In this document: positions 46,184-56,489 of the stretch, one piece after another
Numbering within the stretch: position 1 is the first letter of the stretch
How the letters are laid out: each line of letters begins with the position of its first letter
Assembly: GCA_022478985.1 (NCBI GenBank)
Contig: JAKSZP010012225.1
Span: forward strand, 1 to 64,000
Reading direction: 5' to 3'
Length of the DNA stretch: 64,000 bases
Source of the DNA: Massospora cicadina
Lineage: Eukaryota; Entomophthoromycota; Entomophthoromycetes; Entomophthorales; Entomophthoraceae
Position numbers and translations under genes: made by a program
Notes under the pieces: generated by a model
Told to the model about the DNA's origin: nothing
The model's database searches: none
Seen by the model: the letters and a program-made list of their open reading frames with translations, nothing else

Positions 46184-46456
46184 TTCATTTTATTAAATTT
46201 AGTTGATTTTATTGGCCAAATTATATTAAATTTGCTGATCACCATCTACAATACATTTTAGTAAATTCAGATGATTTATTGGTCAATGTATGCTGAATTT
46301 ACTGATTGCCATCTACAGTATCATTTTATTAGATATGGTTTCTTTTATTTGTCAATCTATGTAAATTTATTGATTGCTATATAAAATAATTCACTTTTAA
46401 TAAATTTAAATGAGTTTTTTGGGCAAAGTATTTAAAAACTATAGCCATCTATAATG
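46184..46456. repeat. Degenerate tandem repeat, about four units of 68-72 bp
   Basis: Units start near CATTTTATTAAATTTAG and end with CCATCTACAATA or close variants (46184, 46255, 46323 and 46390 approximately). No coding. Confidence 0.65.
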
Positions 46457-46499
46457 ATTTAAGCTCGTCCCACTATGATCTCATACTGACTGAATTTTG

Positions 46500-46815
46500 A
46501 ACATACCCTGCCATAGGACATAAAGTGCTCGAAGCTATCGCTTCACCGATGTCGGAATTAAGTTTATCCGGAGTTGTATTAGTCCCATAAGTATCCATCG
46601 CTTCTGAGCCCATTTTTTACTTACTAAATTAATGGGCAGATACTTGACCAATACTTACAAAAGTAAAATGGGACCTAAGTTGGAGCATCCTCTATTTTTG
46701 AAGATGATCATCCAAATTGTCCAGTATTTTCAGTTATGTGTAAACAAACAGAAAAAAGAAGAAACACATACAGGTCGAATTGATAACCTTCTCCTTTTTC
46801 AAAGTCAGTTAATTA
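46500..46815 (-). repeat. Insect-like interspersed repeat, copy 1
   Basis: Reads (plus) ATAAAGTGCTCGAAGCTATC, GGAATTAAGTTTATCC, AAAATGGGACCTAAGTTGGA and finally ACAGGTCGAATTGATAACCT with AAAGTCAGTTAA. The reverse complement begins TTAACTGACTTTGAAAAAGG. Two further copies are at 55012-55245 and 55700-56040. The motif order resembles a repeat I recall from insect, especially lepidopteran, genomes. Confidence 0.65.
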
Positions 46816-47290
46816 TTATCAGATCTGAAACTATCGAGTATGATAGGATCAATCTATTTGGGTGAGTGGGTGAGAATTGGTGAATATTATCTAATAATTT
46901 ATCAAACTGCTCACCCAAAATTAACCCTTTCGGTCATTTTCAAAAAAAAAATCATCCATTTTTTTGCCCTTAAATTTGGCACAAATTTCTTAGCCGATGT
47001 TCACTCTTTTTGTAATCATTTTGGTCCTTGTTCGTAACATAAATATCTAGTAGATTTGGTCTTTGTTCGTAACAGATTTTTGTTAAATTTGGTCCTTGTC
47101 CATAACACAAATATTCGACAAATTTTGAAATAAATATATGTAAATCTCATTCTTTGGATGTATATATGCATTTTTAGATTTACATACCCCTCGGTTTTTG
47201 AATGCGTATACGCGTCAAATGATTGAAATGGTTAAATAAAAATCAGAGTTTTAAGTAGACTATCTATCTATATTAATACATGAAGAGAAA
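46816..47290. other. Non-coding AT-rich spacer
   Basis: Contains GATAGGATCAATCTATTTGG, repeated at about 52880-52990, and three reiterated phrases around TTTGGTCCTTGTTCGTAAC. No gene seen. Confidence 0.5.
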
Positions 47291-47571
47291 GGGAGGATAC
47301 TCCAGTGGTAGAGTATGGACCCTCTACCACTGCCTCCCGAGTTCGATCCCGGTAATGGACTTTGGGTAGGGGACGATTTTGACTGTGTTGGTTTTGCGCA
47401 CCAATGCCCCGAACCGAGATAGCGAATAGCAAAGGCGGTCCATGGAGTTCCTGGCCTATCATACGCCGCGCATGGAGGTTTTCCGAGTTTTATCCTCCTT
47501 TCCCATTTTCTTCACTTCCCTAATCGGTGTGGTATTGTCCCCAGGTCGGCCCACCTCGAATAAAATTTATA
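47291..47571 (+). mobile_element. SINE-beta, full-length tRNA-derived SINE
   Basis: A 281-bp body flanked by AATACATGAAGAGAAA (47275-47290, 47572-47587). The tRNA-like head GGAGGATACTCCAGTGGTAG is followed by box B CGAGTTCGATCCCGG. The tail GGTATTGTCCCCAGGTCGGC, CCACCTCGAATAAAATT is homologous to SINE-alpha and the ORF1-only element. Confidence 0.85.
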
Positions 47572-47660
47572 AATACATGAAGAGAAAACTTTGCACTCCT
47601 TTTTAAGCATATTACTTGCATGAAGGAGTATGAGATTTGGCATGGTTAAAGTTTATATGG

Positions 47661-47679
47661 GGACCATCTAGTACTAAAA
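47661..47679 (+). mobile_element. SINE-alpha tail insertion 3 (19 bp)
   Basis: GGACCATCTAGTACTAAAA between two copies of AAAGTTTATATGG (47648-47660, 47680-47692). Confidence 0.85.
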
Positions 47680-48065
47680 AAAGTTTATATGGAGAAGGAG
47701 TGCAAAAAGCTAATATATATATACCTATATATAAAACAAAGTTGTGTTAGTTACACCATTTATTGTCAGATATTCTCCTTTTCAATCTAAGAAAAAGAAT
47801 GTTGGAGGTATTAGTGTTCTCAATTCTGCTACCATGATTGGCCCATCTCCTGGCTGATCATCAAAAAAGAATGAGGCTATCAATAACATGAGTACCCACG
47901 GCAAAAAGACCTTGGCAGATTCTTGGTGGAATCCTAACCAATGGAAAATTATGATTTATCATAAAAATTGACTTAAAAAGGTAAATACTAATAATAGGAA
48001 TACTCCAACTTCTCAGCCAAATTTGAGGAGTTCAAAATATCACACAGATCTAAACCTCCATGAGG

Positions 48066-48370
48066 TGAGAAGATTTTATCCATTGATGGTTGGGTGTGAG
48101 TTAACCAATCATTACCATCTGAGTCTAACTACCGCTGAGGTGCAAAGATTTTACTTGACAATGATAGGGTAAAAATTAGCCAATCATTACCATCCAGGTC
48201 TGACCACTGCCAAATTACCCAATCATTACCATCTGAGTCTGACCACTGCTGAGGTGTGAAGATTTTACTTGACAATGATAGGGTAAAAATTAACTAATCA
48301 TTACCACATGAGTTTAACCACCACCAAGGTGAAAAGATTTAACTCGCTGATGATTAGATATAATTCATCA
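48066..48370 (+). repeat. Internal tandem repeat in the K LTR
   Basis: Three to four units carrying AACCAATCATTACCATCTGA, a TCTGACCACTG segment and GATTTTACTTGACAATGATA. The 3' LTR (52147-52345) has fewer units. Confidence 0.75.
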
Positions 48371-48544
48371 AATCATTACTGCATTGGTCAGTTTTGCCTC
48401 AAAAATTTTATCTTTGATCTGATAGGCTGAAAGCCTATATTACCTAATTTAGATAACTGAGCTTTACATTCTTTTGCCTTGAATATCGATGGTCTCAAAA
48501 TCTGAACTAGTTTAAATAGGAAAAACTAGTATTGAGAAAAGGAC

Positions 48545-48564
48545 TTTTTTTAGTACTAGATGGT
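48545..48564 (-). mobile_element. SINE-alpha tail insertion 4 (20 bp), with empty site in the same window
   Basis: TTTAGTACTAGATGGT after a T run, flanked by GAAAAGGAC (48536-48544, 48565-48573; duplication extends into following T residues). The other LTR of K at 52501-52520 has the unoccupied site GAGAAAAGGACTTTTTCCAG. Confidence 0.9.
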
Positions 48565-48710
48565 GAAAAGGACCTTTTCTGGTTTTGCCCTGCCTAAACA
48601 ATAAAAAATATAAAAAACTTCAACAAGTGTTATTTTATACTTTTATTAAAAAGTAAAATATCTCACTTTAAATAAATTATTTGTGGTATCCATTGGTGGA
48701 TCCCACAAAT

Positions 48711-48728
48711 TGGTGCTCACTATAGGGG
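48711..48728 (+). promoter_or_regulatory. Primer-binding site of element K
   Basis: TGGTGCTCACTATAGGGG three bases after the 5' LTR. Confidence 0.8.
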
Positions 48729-48767
48729 TTGAGCCCCTGAATACTTTGATAAGTATTAACAACAAAA

Positions 48768-50930
48768 TGGAGAGTGTCACCCATTGGGTGCAAAATGGGA
48801 AAGGAGCTGAAGAAGATGATCAAATGGACAGCCCTACTGCTTTGATATTTGAAAAAAAAATAATTTGAGCATATATTAATACCTGAATCTCATCGCATCA
48901 CTTGGCCAGCCACTGAAGCTGTGAGAGACCTTACTTATGGTATCCTCAACCCTGGTGACATTGCATCTTATAAATGAGCATCATTGGTAGAGGAGCGTCA
49001 CTTATTTCTCTATGAGACTAGTGTCCTCCCAGAGACCTATGGTCAGCTTACAAATTTGACCACCTATGTATGCAAGTTTACTCATCCTGCCTTGGTCCAT
49101 ATGATACATCTCTTAGCTGACCATCATGAAGAGCTTCATCAACATCTAGATACCCATGCAGCTCTGAATTTAGCCTATGATAAGCTGTACCAACTGACCT
49201 CTGAACATCTTGGAGCAGTTAGATCTGGTGTAGAAGCTAATTGCAACTTCATCATACAGCTGCATGACCAACTTGCTACTATGGATACTGGGATTGTAAA
49301 GTATGTCAAGGAGGCCATGAAGATCTTTAGGGATGAACTGAACACATCCTCCACTAGCACCCGCTCATTTTTGGAGAAGTTTGCTAAAGAACTTGAAAAG
49401 CAAATTGAGCAAACACATTGTGACCTTTCAGCCCCGACTCTGTCCTTCAAGAAGAATATGAACAGTGTATGGCTGTAGTGAAGCGGCAATTAATTCAGGC
49501 CTTTTTGCATGTTGATGAGCTTGAACATCATCTGTTGCTTGAACCATCTAGCACCACCACCACCCTTGCAGCCAAGGTTGTTCAGCTAGAAAAGGAGCTA
49601 GCTCTCAAAGCTTTGTTGAAAAATACCAAATATTTGGCACACCATTTGACTGAATGTGAAATTGAAGCAAAAGGGATGAAATCTTTGCTGGAAAGCCCTG
49701 GGCTGTTAAAGGAAGTATATAGTTAACTAACAAAGGTCAAGCAGAAGTATGAACAGATTAAGGAGGGGGTACAAGGCTCCAGCTCCCACTCTCATGATGA
49801 TGAAGAGTGTAAACAAATGAAAGAAGAGCTGAAGAACCACATGAAAGCTGTGGAAACTTCTCAATTAAACCTAAGCTCAATGGTGTCACAACTCCATTTT
49901 CAAATCTCTGCAATGGAGAACCAAGTGAAAGATCTTGAAACTCAAAAATCAGGGATCAAAGCTCAACTGAGACTATGTGAATCTGGGCCCCTAGAAGCCT
50001 TCTCTAACATGAAAACCTGGCTTGAAGCCATGCATGACCAGTTTGATCACCTTTTATGGGCTTTTGATCAGTTAAGCTACTGCTCTGAAACCTCAGAAGC
50101 AAAAGCTCCAGCTATTCATACCCTTTCTGGGAATGACTATCAATCATTCAAACCTACATTTAAAGACAAGTCTATCCCCGGTGAGGGTAGCATTGCTTCA
50201 TTTTTATACATCTATGAAGCAGCTATGGAAGGGGTGACTGATTGTCAGAAGGCCAAGCACATCCTTTCCTGTTTGGGCCGCATGGCACAGGAGGTGATGG
50301 TCCCACATATGGATGCTCTTAGCATCTGGTCCAAAGTTAAAGAGGCTCTCATAAACACGTTTGGCTCAAAACAAGCTTTAAGCATGAAAAAATAAGCCTT
50401 TATGCGTATGACTATCCAAAAAGGAGAGTCAGTGGTTGCCTTTGTGGAACAATTCTACATGGAAGCACAGATGTTGTTAACCTCAAAAATGTTGACTTTG
50501 GATGATACTATAGCTGCTGCTTTGATTGGAGTGGCTTCTTACCCATCACTAGCAATGTACATCACCTCAGTTAAACGCTATTTCCATACCATTCAAGCCA
50601 TCAAGGAGGTGCTAATAGATGTCACTGATTTCCATAAGCCCAAAGTTCCACGTGGAGCAGTATCTCATCCTCATGTTTTAACCATTGAGGATTCAAAGCC
50701 CAAGCCTTGAGCCCTAGCTGTTGGAGACAAGAAGGAGCCCCTCCAGATAATGGGCCCTGAAGAGCAAAACCCCAAAGCAAAACGTCCTGAACGCCCTTGG
50801 TGCAAATACTGTGACAAGTTCAGACATAAGGAGGCTATGTGCTGGAAAAAGAAAGCTGACGCCAAGGAACAGGAGCAGAGAAAGAAATGTCAGCATAGGG
50901 AAAGGTACCCCTATTGCTGACAAAACTAAT
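48768..50930 (+). pseudogene. Element K gag (few disabling mutations)
   Basis: Starts at ATG 48768 (MESVTHWVQNGKG), slips frame at a run of A residues (48851-48859), then reads 48984-49478, 49469-49726, 49817-50395, 50402-50710 and on to about 50918. The last four share one frame and are separated by single stop codons. It has a long coiled-coil-like N-terminal half, a gag helical region (GSIASFLYIYEAAMEGVTD) and a CCHC knuckle CKYCDKFRHKEAMC (50801-50842). It would form the particle. Confidence 0.75.
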
Positions 50931-51868
50931 GTGCCTAACTCACTCAATCAACTTATGCCATTACCTCACATTACAAATACCCCAAGGGATGATTCTGAAG
51001 GGGATACTGATGAGGTTGGCTATTATGTTGTAGGGGCACCTGCTGAAGTGAAAGTTCCCAATTGCTTGAATGCTGGAGGAGTAGATGAAGCCACCATACC
51101 TGAAGAGATGTATCTCTGCCAAGTTTTGGGGGAGCCAATTGTCATTGATACCACTAGCAATGCAGATGAGGTGTTGTCTCACCTTATTCACCCTATCCAG
51201 CATGGCCATACCATGCAAACCATCCAAAAAAATCACCCCAAGACCGCATGTAAATTAACCTCCAATTTCCATCTCAAGGAGATCTTAGCACTATCACCCA
51301 CTTTTGGGGGATTCTTACAAAGGTCAAAGTGGTGATCCAAAAAGTTCAGGTGATGGCCATTTTAGATACAGGCTTCCCAGTAAATATAATCTCCTCTAAG
51401 CTGATAAAAAAGATCAAGCTTGCACCAGACTTGGAGTACACCTATGACTTTGGAACCGCTGGTCCTAACAACACCCGCACACTTGGTGCTTACTTGTTGC
51501 TTCCCATTCATATTGGGAAGCTTATTCTATCAGCCTCTGCAGTGGCTTTGAATAACAACGCTTATGATATACTCATAAAAACTCAGTTTATGATTGAGTA
51601 TGATGGCATTATCAATATGAAGCAAGGGTTCTTGTCATTGCTCAATTACAAAGTTCCCTTAGTTCTAGCCAATATGGAACCCAGCAAGAAGGAATACTCT
51701 TGTATGTACACCAACCTCACAAAAATAGTGACTAAAGAAGGGCAGGCTGCCAACAAGCTCCACACCCCCTTCCTACATCTCAAGTGGCTGATAAGGTATT
51801 ACACTACCATAACCGCAACACCCCTACCAACATTCTTGAGGGGGCAATATCAGACAAACTCCTTTTGA
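50811..51868 (+). pseudogene. Element K linker and aspartic protease
   Basis: 50811-51335 (in a shifted frame overlapping gag) holds an acidic linker. 51329-51868 starts just before the active site ILDTGFPVNIISSKLIKKIK, with an intact Asp-Thr-Gly. Homologous to C PR at 27660-28109. No RT sequence follows. Confidence 0.75.
51834..51847 (+). promoter_or_regulatory. Polypurine tract of element K
   Basis: TTCTTGAGGGGGCAA immediately before the 3' LTR. Confidence 0.7.
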
Positions 51869-52644
51869 TCTAAGAAAAAGAATGTTAGAGGTATTAGTGT
51901 TTTCAATTCTGCTACCATGATTGGCCTATCTCCTAGCCAATCATCAAAAAATAATAAGGCTATCAATAATATGAGTACCCATGGCAAAAAGACCTTGGCA
52001 GATTCTCGGTGGAATCCTAACCAACAGAAAAATATAATTTATCACAAAAATTAGCTTAAAAAGTTAAATACTAACAATAGGAATACTCTGACTTCTCAGC
52101 CAAATTTGAGGAGTTCAATATTGCACAGATCTGAACCTCCGCAAGGCGAGAAGATTTTATCCATTGATGATTGGGTGTGAGTTAACCAATCATTACCATC
52201 TGAGTCTAACCACCGCCGAGGTGCAAAGATTTTACTCGACAATGATAGGGTAAAAATTAACCAATCATTACCATACAAGTTTGACCACCACCAAGGTGAA
52301 AAGACTTTACTCACTGATGATTGGATATAATTCATCAAATCATTACCGCACAGGTCAGTTTTGCCTCAAAAATTTTATCTTTGATCTGATAGGCTGAAAG
52401 CCTATATTACCTAATTTAGATAACTGAGCTTTACATTCTTTTGCCTTGAATATCGATGGTCTCAAAATCTGAACTAGTTTAAATAGGAAAAACTAGTATT
52501 GAGAAAAGGACTTTTTCCAGTTTTGCCCTGCCTAAACAATAAAAAACATAAAAAACTTCAACAAGTGTTATTTTATACTTTTATCAAAAAGTAAAATTCT
52601 CACTTTAAATAAATTATTTGTGGCATCCATTGGTGGATCCCACA
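51848..52644 (+). repeat. 3' LTR of element K
   Basis: TATCAGACAAACTCC (initial TG decayed) to GGTGGATCCCACA. Followed by TTTAT. Confidence 0.9.
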
Positions 52645-52993
52645 TTTATAAATCAAGAACGGCTGGACCAATTTTTATGATCTTTGCTTTGTTGGATTTG
52701 TCTCTGCCCCAAATAGCAGAATAACTATTAAAACATGGGAAAAAATATATATATAGATATACTCAGCACTGTATATTCTAAGTTGCTTATAGTTTATATT
52801 TGAACCCAATCCAGACATCTACTTAAAACACATTCACTGATGTACTCACTGACTGACTGACATCTGAAACCCTCAAATCTGATAGGTTCAATCTATTTGG
52901 GTGAGTGGGTGAGAATTGGTGAATCTTATCAAATCTATTGAGTATGATAGGCTCAATCTATTTGGGTGAGTTGGTAAGAATTGGTGAATATCT

Positions 52994-53024
<31 letters not shown>

Positions 53025-53150
53025 TTCTATAAAGTTTGGGAATGGAATGCTAATATGCAATTATTTAATATAATCATATATATATTTATATCAGTTCTAT
53101 ATAAGATCTAAAACATATATTTCTATTGGTAATTATATAGCAATTTGGCT
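52645..53150. repeat. Helitron 5'-type text, J loop remnant and a TATATC microsatellite
   Basis: CAAGAACGGCTGGACCAATT at about 52652 is Helitron-like. The segment 52750-52800 is the reversed J loop (CTAAGTTGCTTATAG). About 52991-53030 is a TATATC/TA microsatellite. No gene. Confidence 0.55.
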
Positions 53151-53640
53151 GGGTATTTTCATATCCATTTACTTCAATTTTTTCATAGGTTTTAATAAGT
53201 GATTAGTTTTTGGCTGTTTTATAAGTTCAATAATTGGTTTTTGCTGAGTGGTGGTTTATTTTTTGGTTGATTCGATAGGCTCAATAGTTTCAGGTAAGTG
53301 ATTGATGGTTTATTTAATTTGGCAGGCTTAATTGATTTTGGCTAAGTGGTTGTAGGTTGGAATTTTTAATAGGTTTAATAGTTTCTGAACTTATTGATAG
53401 CTATCTACCAATATAAAAACTAAAATAAAGTAGAATTTGATTGATTTGAAAGGTTTTTTTTATTTGGCTGAGTGGGTTGATGGTTTTTGGTCGAATCGAT
53501 AGGATACAGTTTAGCTTTGGGGGAGATTGGTTATTGGCTGATTTGTAAGTTCAGTTAGATTTAGCTGAGTGGTTGGTGGTTTTGGTTGCTTCGATTGAGC
53601 AATTAGATTTGGCCAGTAGTTATTGCTTAACTATATATAA
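53150..53640 (+). repeat. Helitron minisatellite, array 2
   Basis: Degenerate units with GGCTGAGTGG, TTGGTGGTTTTGG and TTCGATAGGCTCAATAG, ending about 40 bp before the Helitron 3' hairpin at 53681. Confidence 0.7.
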
Positions 53641-53680
53641 AATCTAAATTAATCAATTCAAATCACCTGAAATTCTATAG

Positions 53681-53712
53681 ACACCGTAGCGAAGCACGGG
53701 CAACCCCGCTAG
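53681..53712 (+). repeat. Helitron 3' terminus, first
   Basis: Hairpin CCGTAGCGAAGCACGG, then CAACCCCGCTAG before a T. Confidence 0.75.
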
Positions 53713-53779
53713 TATAATCATAATAAAACAAAAAGTTATATATATATAAAGTGAAAATACTATATGTTTTTAATGTTAA

Positions 53780-54102
53780 TTGGTATATTGTTGTGGGCGT
53801 GGAGTTTGATATTTGGTTGATTCGATAGTTTAGATGGTTTTGCCGAGCGGTTGGTGGTTTTGGATTAATTAATAAGCTTGATGGTTTTAGTAAGCAGTTA
53901 GTAATTGGTTGATTCAATAAGTTAATTGGTTTTAATAAGTGGTTGGTGTTTTGGTTGTTTAAATAAGGTTAGGTTTGTTTTACAAAGCAGTTGGCAATTG
54001 GTTGATTTATTATATACAATAGTTTAGCTAAGCGATTTAGTGGTTTATCAATATGTATTATCTGATAAACACCGTAGCGAAGCACGGGTATTTGGATTCT
54101 AG
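53780..54102 (+). repeat. Helitron minisatellite array 3 and 3' terminus
   Basis: Minisatellite units (GCCGAGCGGTTGGTGG and similar) followed by CACCGTAGCGAAGCACGGG and TATTTGGATTCTAG, before T at 54103. A second Helitron tail 390 bp after the first. Confidence 0.7.
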
Positions 54103-54129
54103 TTATAGATTATTAAGTAATTTAGGATA

Positions 54130-54275
54130 ACCTGCTCACCAGCCATGAGGGCAACAGCGGAGCTGTTAGTCCGAGTGGCTCAAGCGTAGTGTTGGCACAG
54201 GCTTTAAGCTGTCAGTACGAGCTCATGAATAAACCCGAGCAACGCCGGGTCACTCCACTTATTTTAATATACTAG
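54130..54275 (+). repeat. GC-rich unit with tRNA-like D-arm and terminal hairpin
   Basis: Carries GTCCGAGTGGCTCAAGCG (Ser/Leu tRNA D-arm or box-A-like), then AGTACGAGCTC (weak box B), then the hairpin ACCCGAGCAACGCCGGGT (54232-54250). It could be a SINE or a Helitron end. On the opposite strand CACCTAGT with the GCAAAGTATTTGC hairpin (54281-54315) may be another Helitron tail. Confidence 0.35.
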
Positions 54276-54315
54276 GTGACCCATGCAAATACTTTGCATC
54301 ACTTCAAATAATAGG

Positions 54316-54884
54316 ATTCCTTATACAACTATCCTATGGATAGTACTTAATCAATAAAAATAGATTATTGCAAATAACAAATGATGAAAAACTGGCAAAA
54401 ACATAATGAAAATAGAATTTATTTTTTAATTAATAAACTAATTTTGAAGTTGTAAAAAAATTATTAATAAAAAACTAGTAAATATATAAATATTGTGTCA
54501 AATATTTCAAAATTAAAAGTTTATTTTTTGTAATTTAAATACAATAAATGTTTTTTACATTATTTGTATAATTACTATTTTTTATTAAAAAACTTACCAA
54601 TTTTTATATCAAAAATTATGACAACAAATGCTTGCTACCACAATATTATTGAGGTTAGAATAATGCTCCACTGCTTTTACAAATGCTGTATTACTTGTTT
54701 TGATTTGATTGACAAGTTGTTCATATGTTGTTTATATGTTTATACGTTTATTTTATTCTATTCGGAGACTTCAGTGCCACCACGCCACTTTATATATGTA
54801 AGTTTTTAAATGAAATTTTTAAAATATAACTTTTAAAATGTAATTTTTTTTGACAAAAACATTAATTTTAGGATATTTACTTAT
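54316..54884. other. Very AT-rich stretch without a gene
   Basis: Mostly A/T homopolymer-like text. The short open frames inside it have no domain and biased composition. Confidence 0.5.
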
Positions 54885-55011
54885 TTTTCATCATTAGAGG
54901 GGAAAAAATGATCTTCAAAATGGCATATAAAATATTAATTCTGATACAGTGTTAAGGGAGATATTTCATACCGACAAAAAACACCTTTGAGAAATAATAT
55001 ATAGAGAAATA

Positions 55012-55245
55012 TCCATCGCTTCCGAGCCCATTTTTTATTTACTAAATTAATGGGCAGATACTTGACCAATACTTACAAAAGTAAAATGGGACCTAAGTTG
55101 GAGCATCCTCTATTTTCGAAGATGATCATCCAAATCGGTCCAGTATTTTCAGTTATGCGCGAACAAACAGAAAAAAAAAAAAACATACATACAGGTCGAA
55201 TTAAGAACCTTCTCCTTTTTCAAAGTCGGTTAAAAACCATTAAAT
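55012..55245 (-). repeat. Insect-like interspersed repeat, copy 2
   Basis: Close to copy 1: GGGCAGATACTTGACCAATA, AAAATGGGACCTAAGTTGGA, ACAGGTCGAATTAAGAACCT and AAAGTCGGTTAAAAA. Confidence 0.7.
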
Positions 55246-55249
55246 ATAC

Positions 55250-55490
55250 CAAATCAACCAATACCAACTGCTTCGTATTCGTAAAACAAACCTAAACTTA
55301 TCGAAACAACCAAAACCACCAACTATTTACCAAAACCAATTAACTTATCATATCAACCAATCACTAACTGCATTATTAAAACCGTTAAGCTTATTAATCA
55401 ACCCAAAACCAACAACCGCTTGCCAAAACCTTTTAAGTATCGAATCAATCGAATATCAAACTGCTCAGTCGTAACAATATACTGAATGCC
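55250..55490 (-). repeat. Helitron minisatellite, reversed array
   Basis: Reverse-complement units (AACCAAAACCACCAACTAT, CCAACTGCTTCGTATT, CAAACTGCTCAGTCG). The sequence 55491-55560 beyond it holds the unoccupied version of the site into which element D inserted in H1. Confidence 0.7.
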
Positions 55491-55699
55491 ATCGAAAACA
55501 TATAGGGGTTTCACTTGTTACATATAAAACTTTTTTATTCTACTATGAAAATAATAATTTACTTATTTTTCATCATTAGAGGAAAAATAATCTTCAAAAT
55601 GGCGCATCAAACATTAATTTTGATACAGTATTAAGGAGATATTTCACACCGACAAAAACACCTTGAGAAATAATATATAGAGATTAATAATCATACAAA

Positions 55700-56040
55700 G
55701 TTGATTCGTAGCTGTCGATTCGCCAATATCAAAATTAAGTTTATCCAGCGAAAAACTTGACTCGCAATTTACCACCATTGCTTTCGATAAATTTTAATAT
55801 AAATAAAAATTACTGGTCAGATACTAGACCAATCTTTACAAAATTGAAATGGGACTAGGTTGGAGCATCCTCTTTTTTTTAGTACTAGATGGTCCCAACC
55901 CAAGGGGGTTGGAGCATCCTCTTTCATTGAATAAAGATCATTCAAATTGGTCTAGTAGTTTCAAAGTTACGCGTAAACAAACAGAAAAAATATACAGGTC
56001 GAATCGAGAACCTCCCCTCCTTTTTAGAAGTCGGTTAAAA
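55700..56040 (-). repeat. Insect-like interspersed repeat, copy 3
   Basis: Has GGTCAGATACTAGACCAATC, AAATGGGACTAGGTTGGAGC, GTCTAGTAGTTTCAAAGTTA and ACAGGTCGAATCGAGAACCT, ending AAGTCGGTTAAAAA. Interrupted by a SINE tail. Confidence 0.7.
55876..55906 (-). mobile_element. SINE-alpha tail insertion 5 (31 bp)
   Basis: TAGTACTAGATGGTCCCAAC plus about 10 more bases after a T run, flanked by GGTTGGAGCATCCTCTTT (55858-55875, 55907-55924). Confidence 0.85.
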
Positions 56041-56489
56041 AATGAGAAGTAGGTGGAAGGGGCGGAAACTGGAGCTTTGCCCTCCACCCCCACCCCCTCT
56101 TATGATACAAAGTAATTTAAAATATTTTGCCAGATGGCTAAGATAACTCAAGAACGCTTAGTGAGCAAAAAATTCTGGACTTTTGGGCAACACCAACCAA
56201 TAACGGAGCAGCAGTTTCTGAAGAGTGATTATAAATAAAGAAACTGGCAACGGTACAGCTGATGCTATACTAGTTTTTTGCAAACTGATCTAATCTTTAA
56301 GATTAGGCGTTCGATAATATTATAAGAGTACAAATTTCCTGATATTTAGATTAGTATAAACCCTTTAGTTAGAGTAAAAGACTAGCTATATTTTAAGGTA
56401 AAGATGAAACGAGGTTTAAATTGTTATCTGATTGTGTGCTAAAGAAAAGGCATAAATATTTGAACCTTGATTTATTTCTTTTTAACAAA

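Larger units (their letters stand above)
47764..48707 (+). repeat. 5' LTR of element K
   Basis: TGTCAGATATTCTCC...GGTGGATCCCACA. Longer than the 3' LTR because of an extra internal repeat unit of about 117 bp (within 48066-48370) and a SINE tail insertion at 48545. Confidence 0.9.
47764..52644 (+). mobile_element. Gag-protease-only LTR retrotransposon K
   Basis: LTRs 47764-48707 (944 bp) and 51848-52644 (797 bp), TSD TTTAT (47759-47763, 52645-52649), PBS at 48711, PPT at 51834. Coding contains gag and PR only; the PPT lies under 250 bp after the protease core, so RT, RNase H and INT are absent. It is a non-autonomous element akin to TR-GAG types, presumably mobilised by a C-like relative. 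Confidence 0.9.
47723..53712 (+). mobile_element. Helitron-like element H2, split by element K
   Basis: The 5' part 47723-47763 (CTATATATAAAACAAAGTTG) joins across element K to AAATCAAGAACGGCTGGACC (52650). This is wording I recognise as a widespread Helitron 5' region. A 3' end is at 53681-53712: hairpin CACCGTAGCGAAGCACGGG, then CTAG before T. No Rep/helicase gene. The first base of the 5' TC looks mutated, and intermediate rearrangement is possible, so the pairing of these two ends is tentative. Confidence 0.5.
54885..55682. repeat. Direct repeats of about 125 bp, 670 bp apart
   Basis: 54885-55010 and 55558-55682 both read TTTTTCATCATTAGAGG, CTTCAAAATGGC, GATACAGT, GGAGATATTTCA and CGACAAAAA. 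They look like repeated reversed-Helitron segments, each followed by an insect-like repeat copy. Confidence 0.75.

Noticed and set aside
46632..46865. Open frame starting MGRYLTNTYKSKMGPK, also at 55050
   Set aside because: The match between the two loci is explained by the repeated DNA of the insect-like element. The third copy is not open and the frame has no domain.
54564..54809. 81-codon hydrophobic open frame
   Set aside because: It sits in extreme AT-rich sequence, where Phe/Tyr/Ile-rich frames arise by composition, and has no supporting context.
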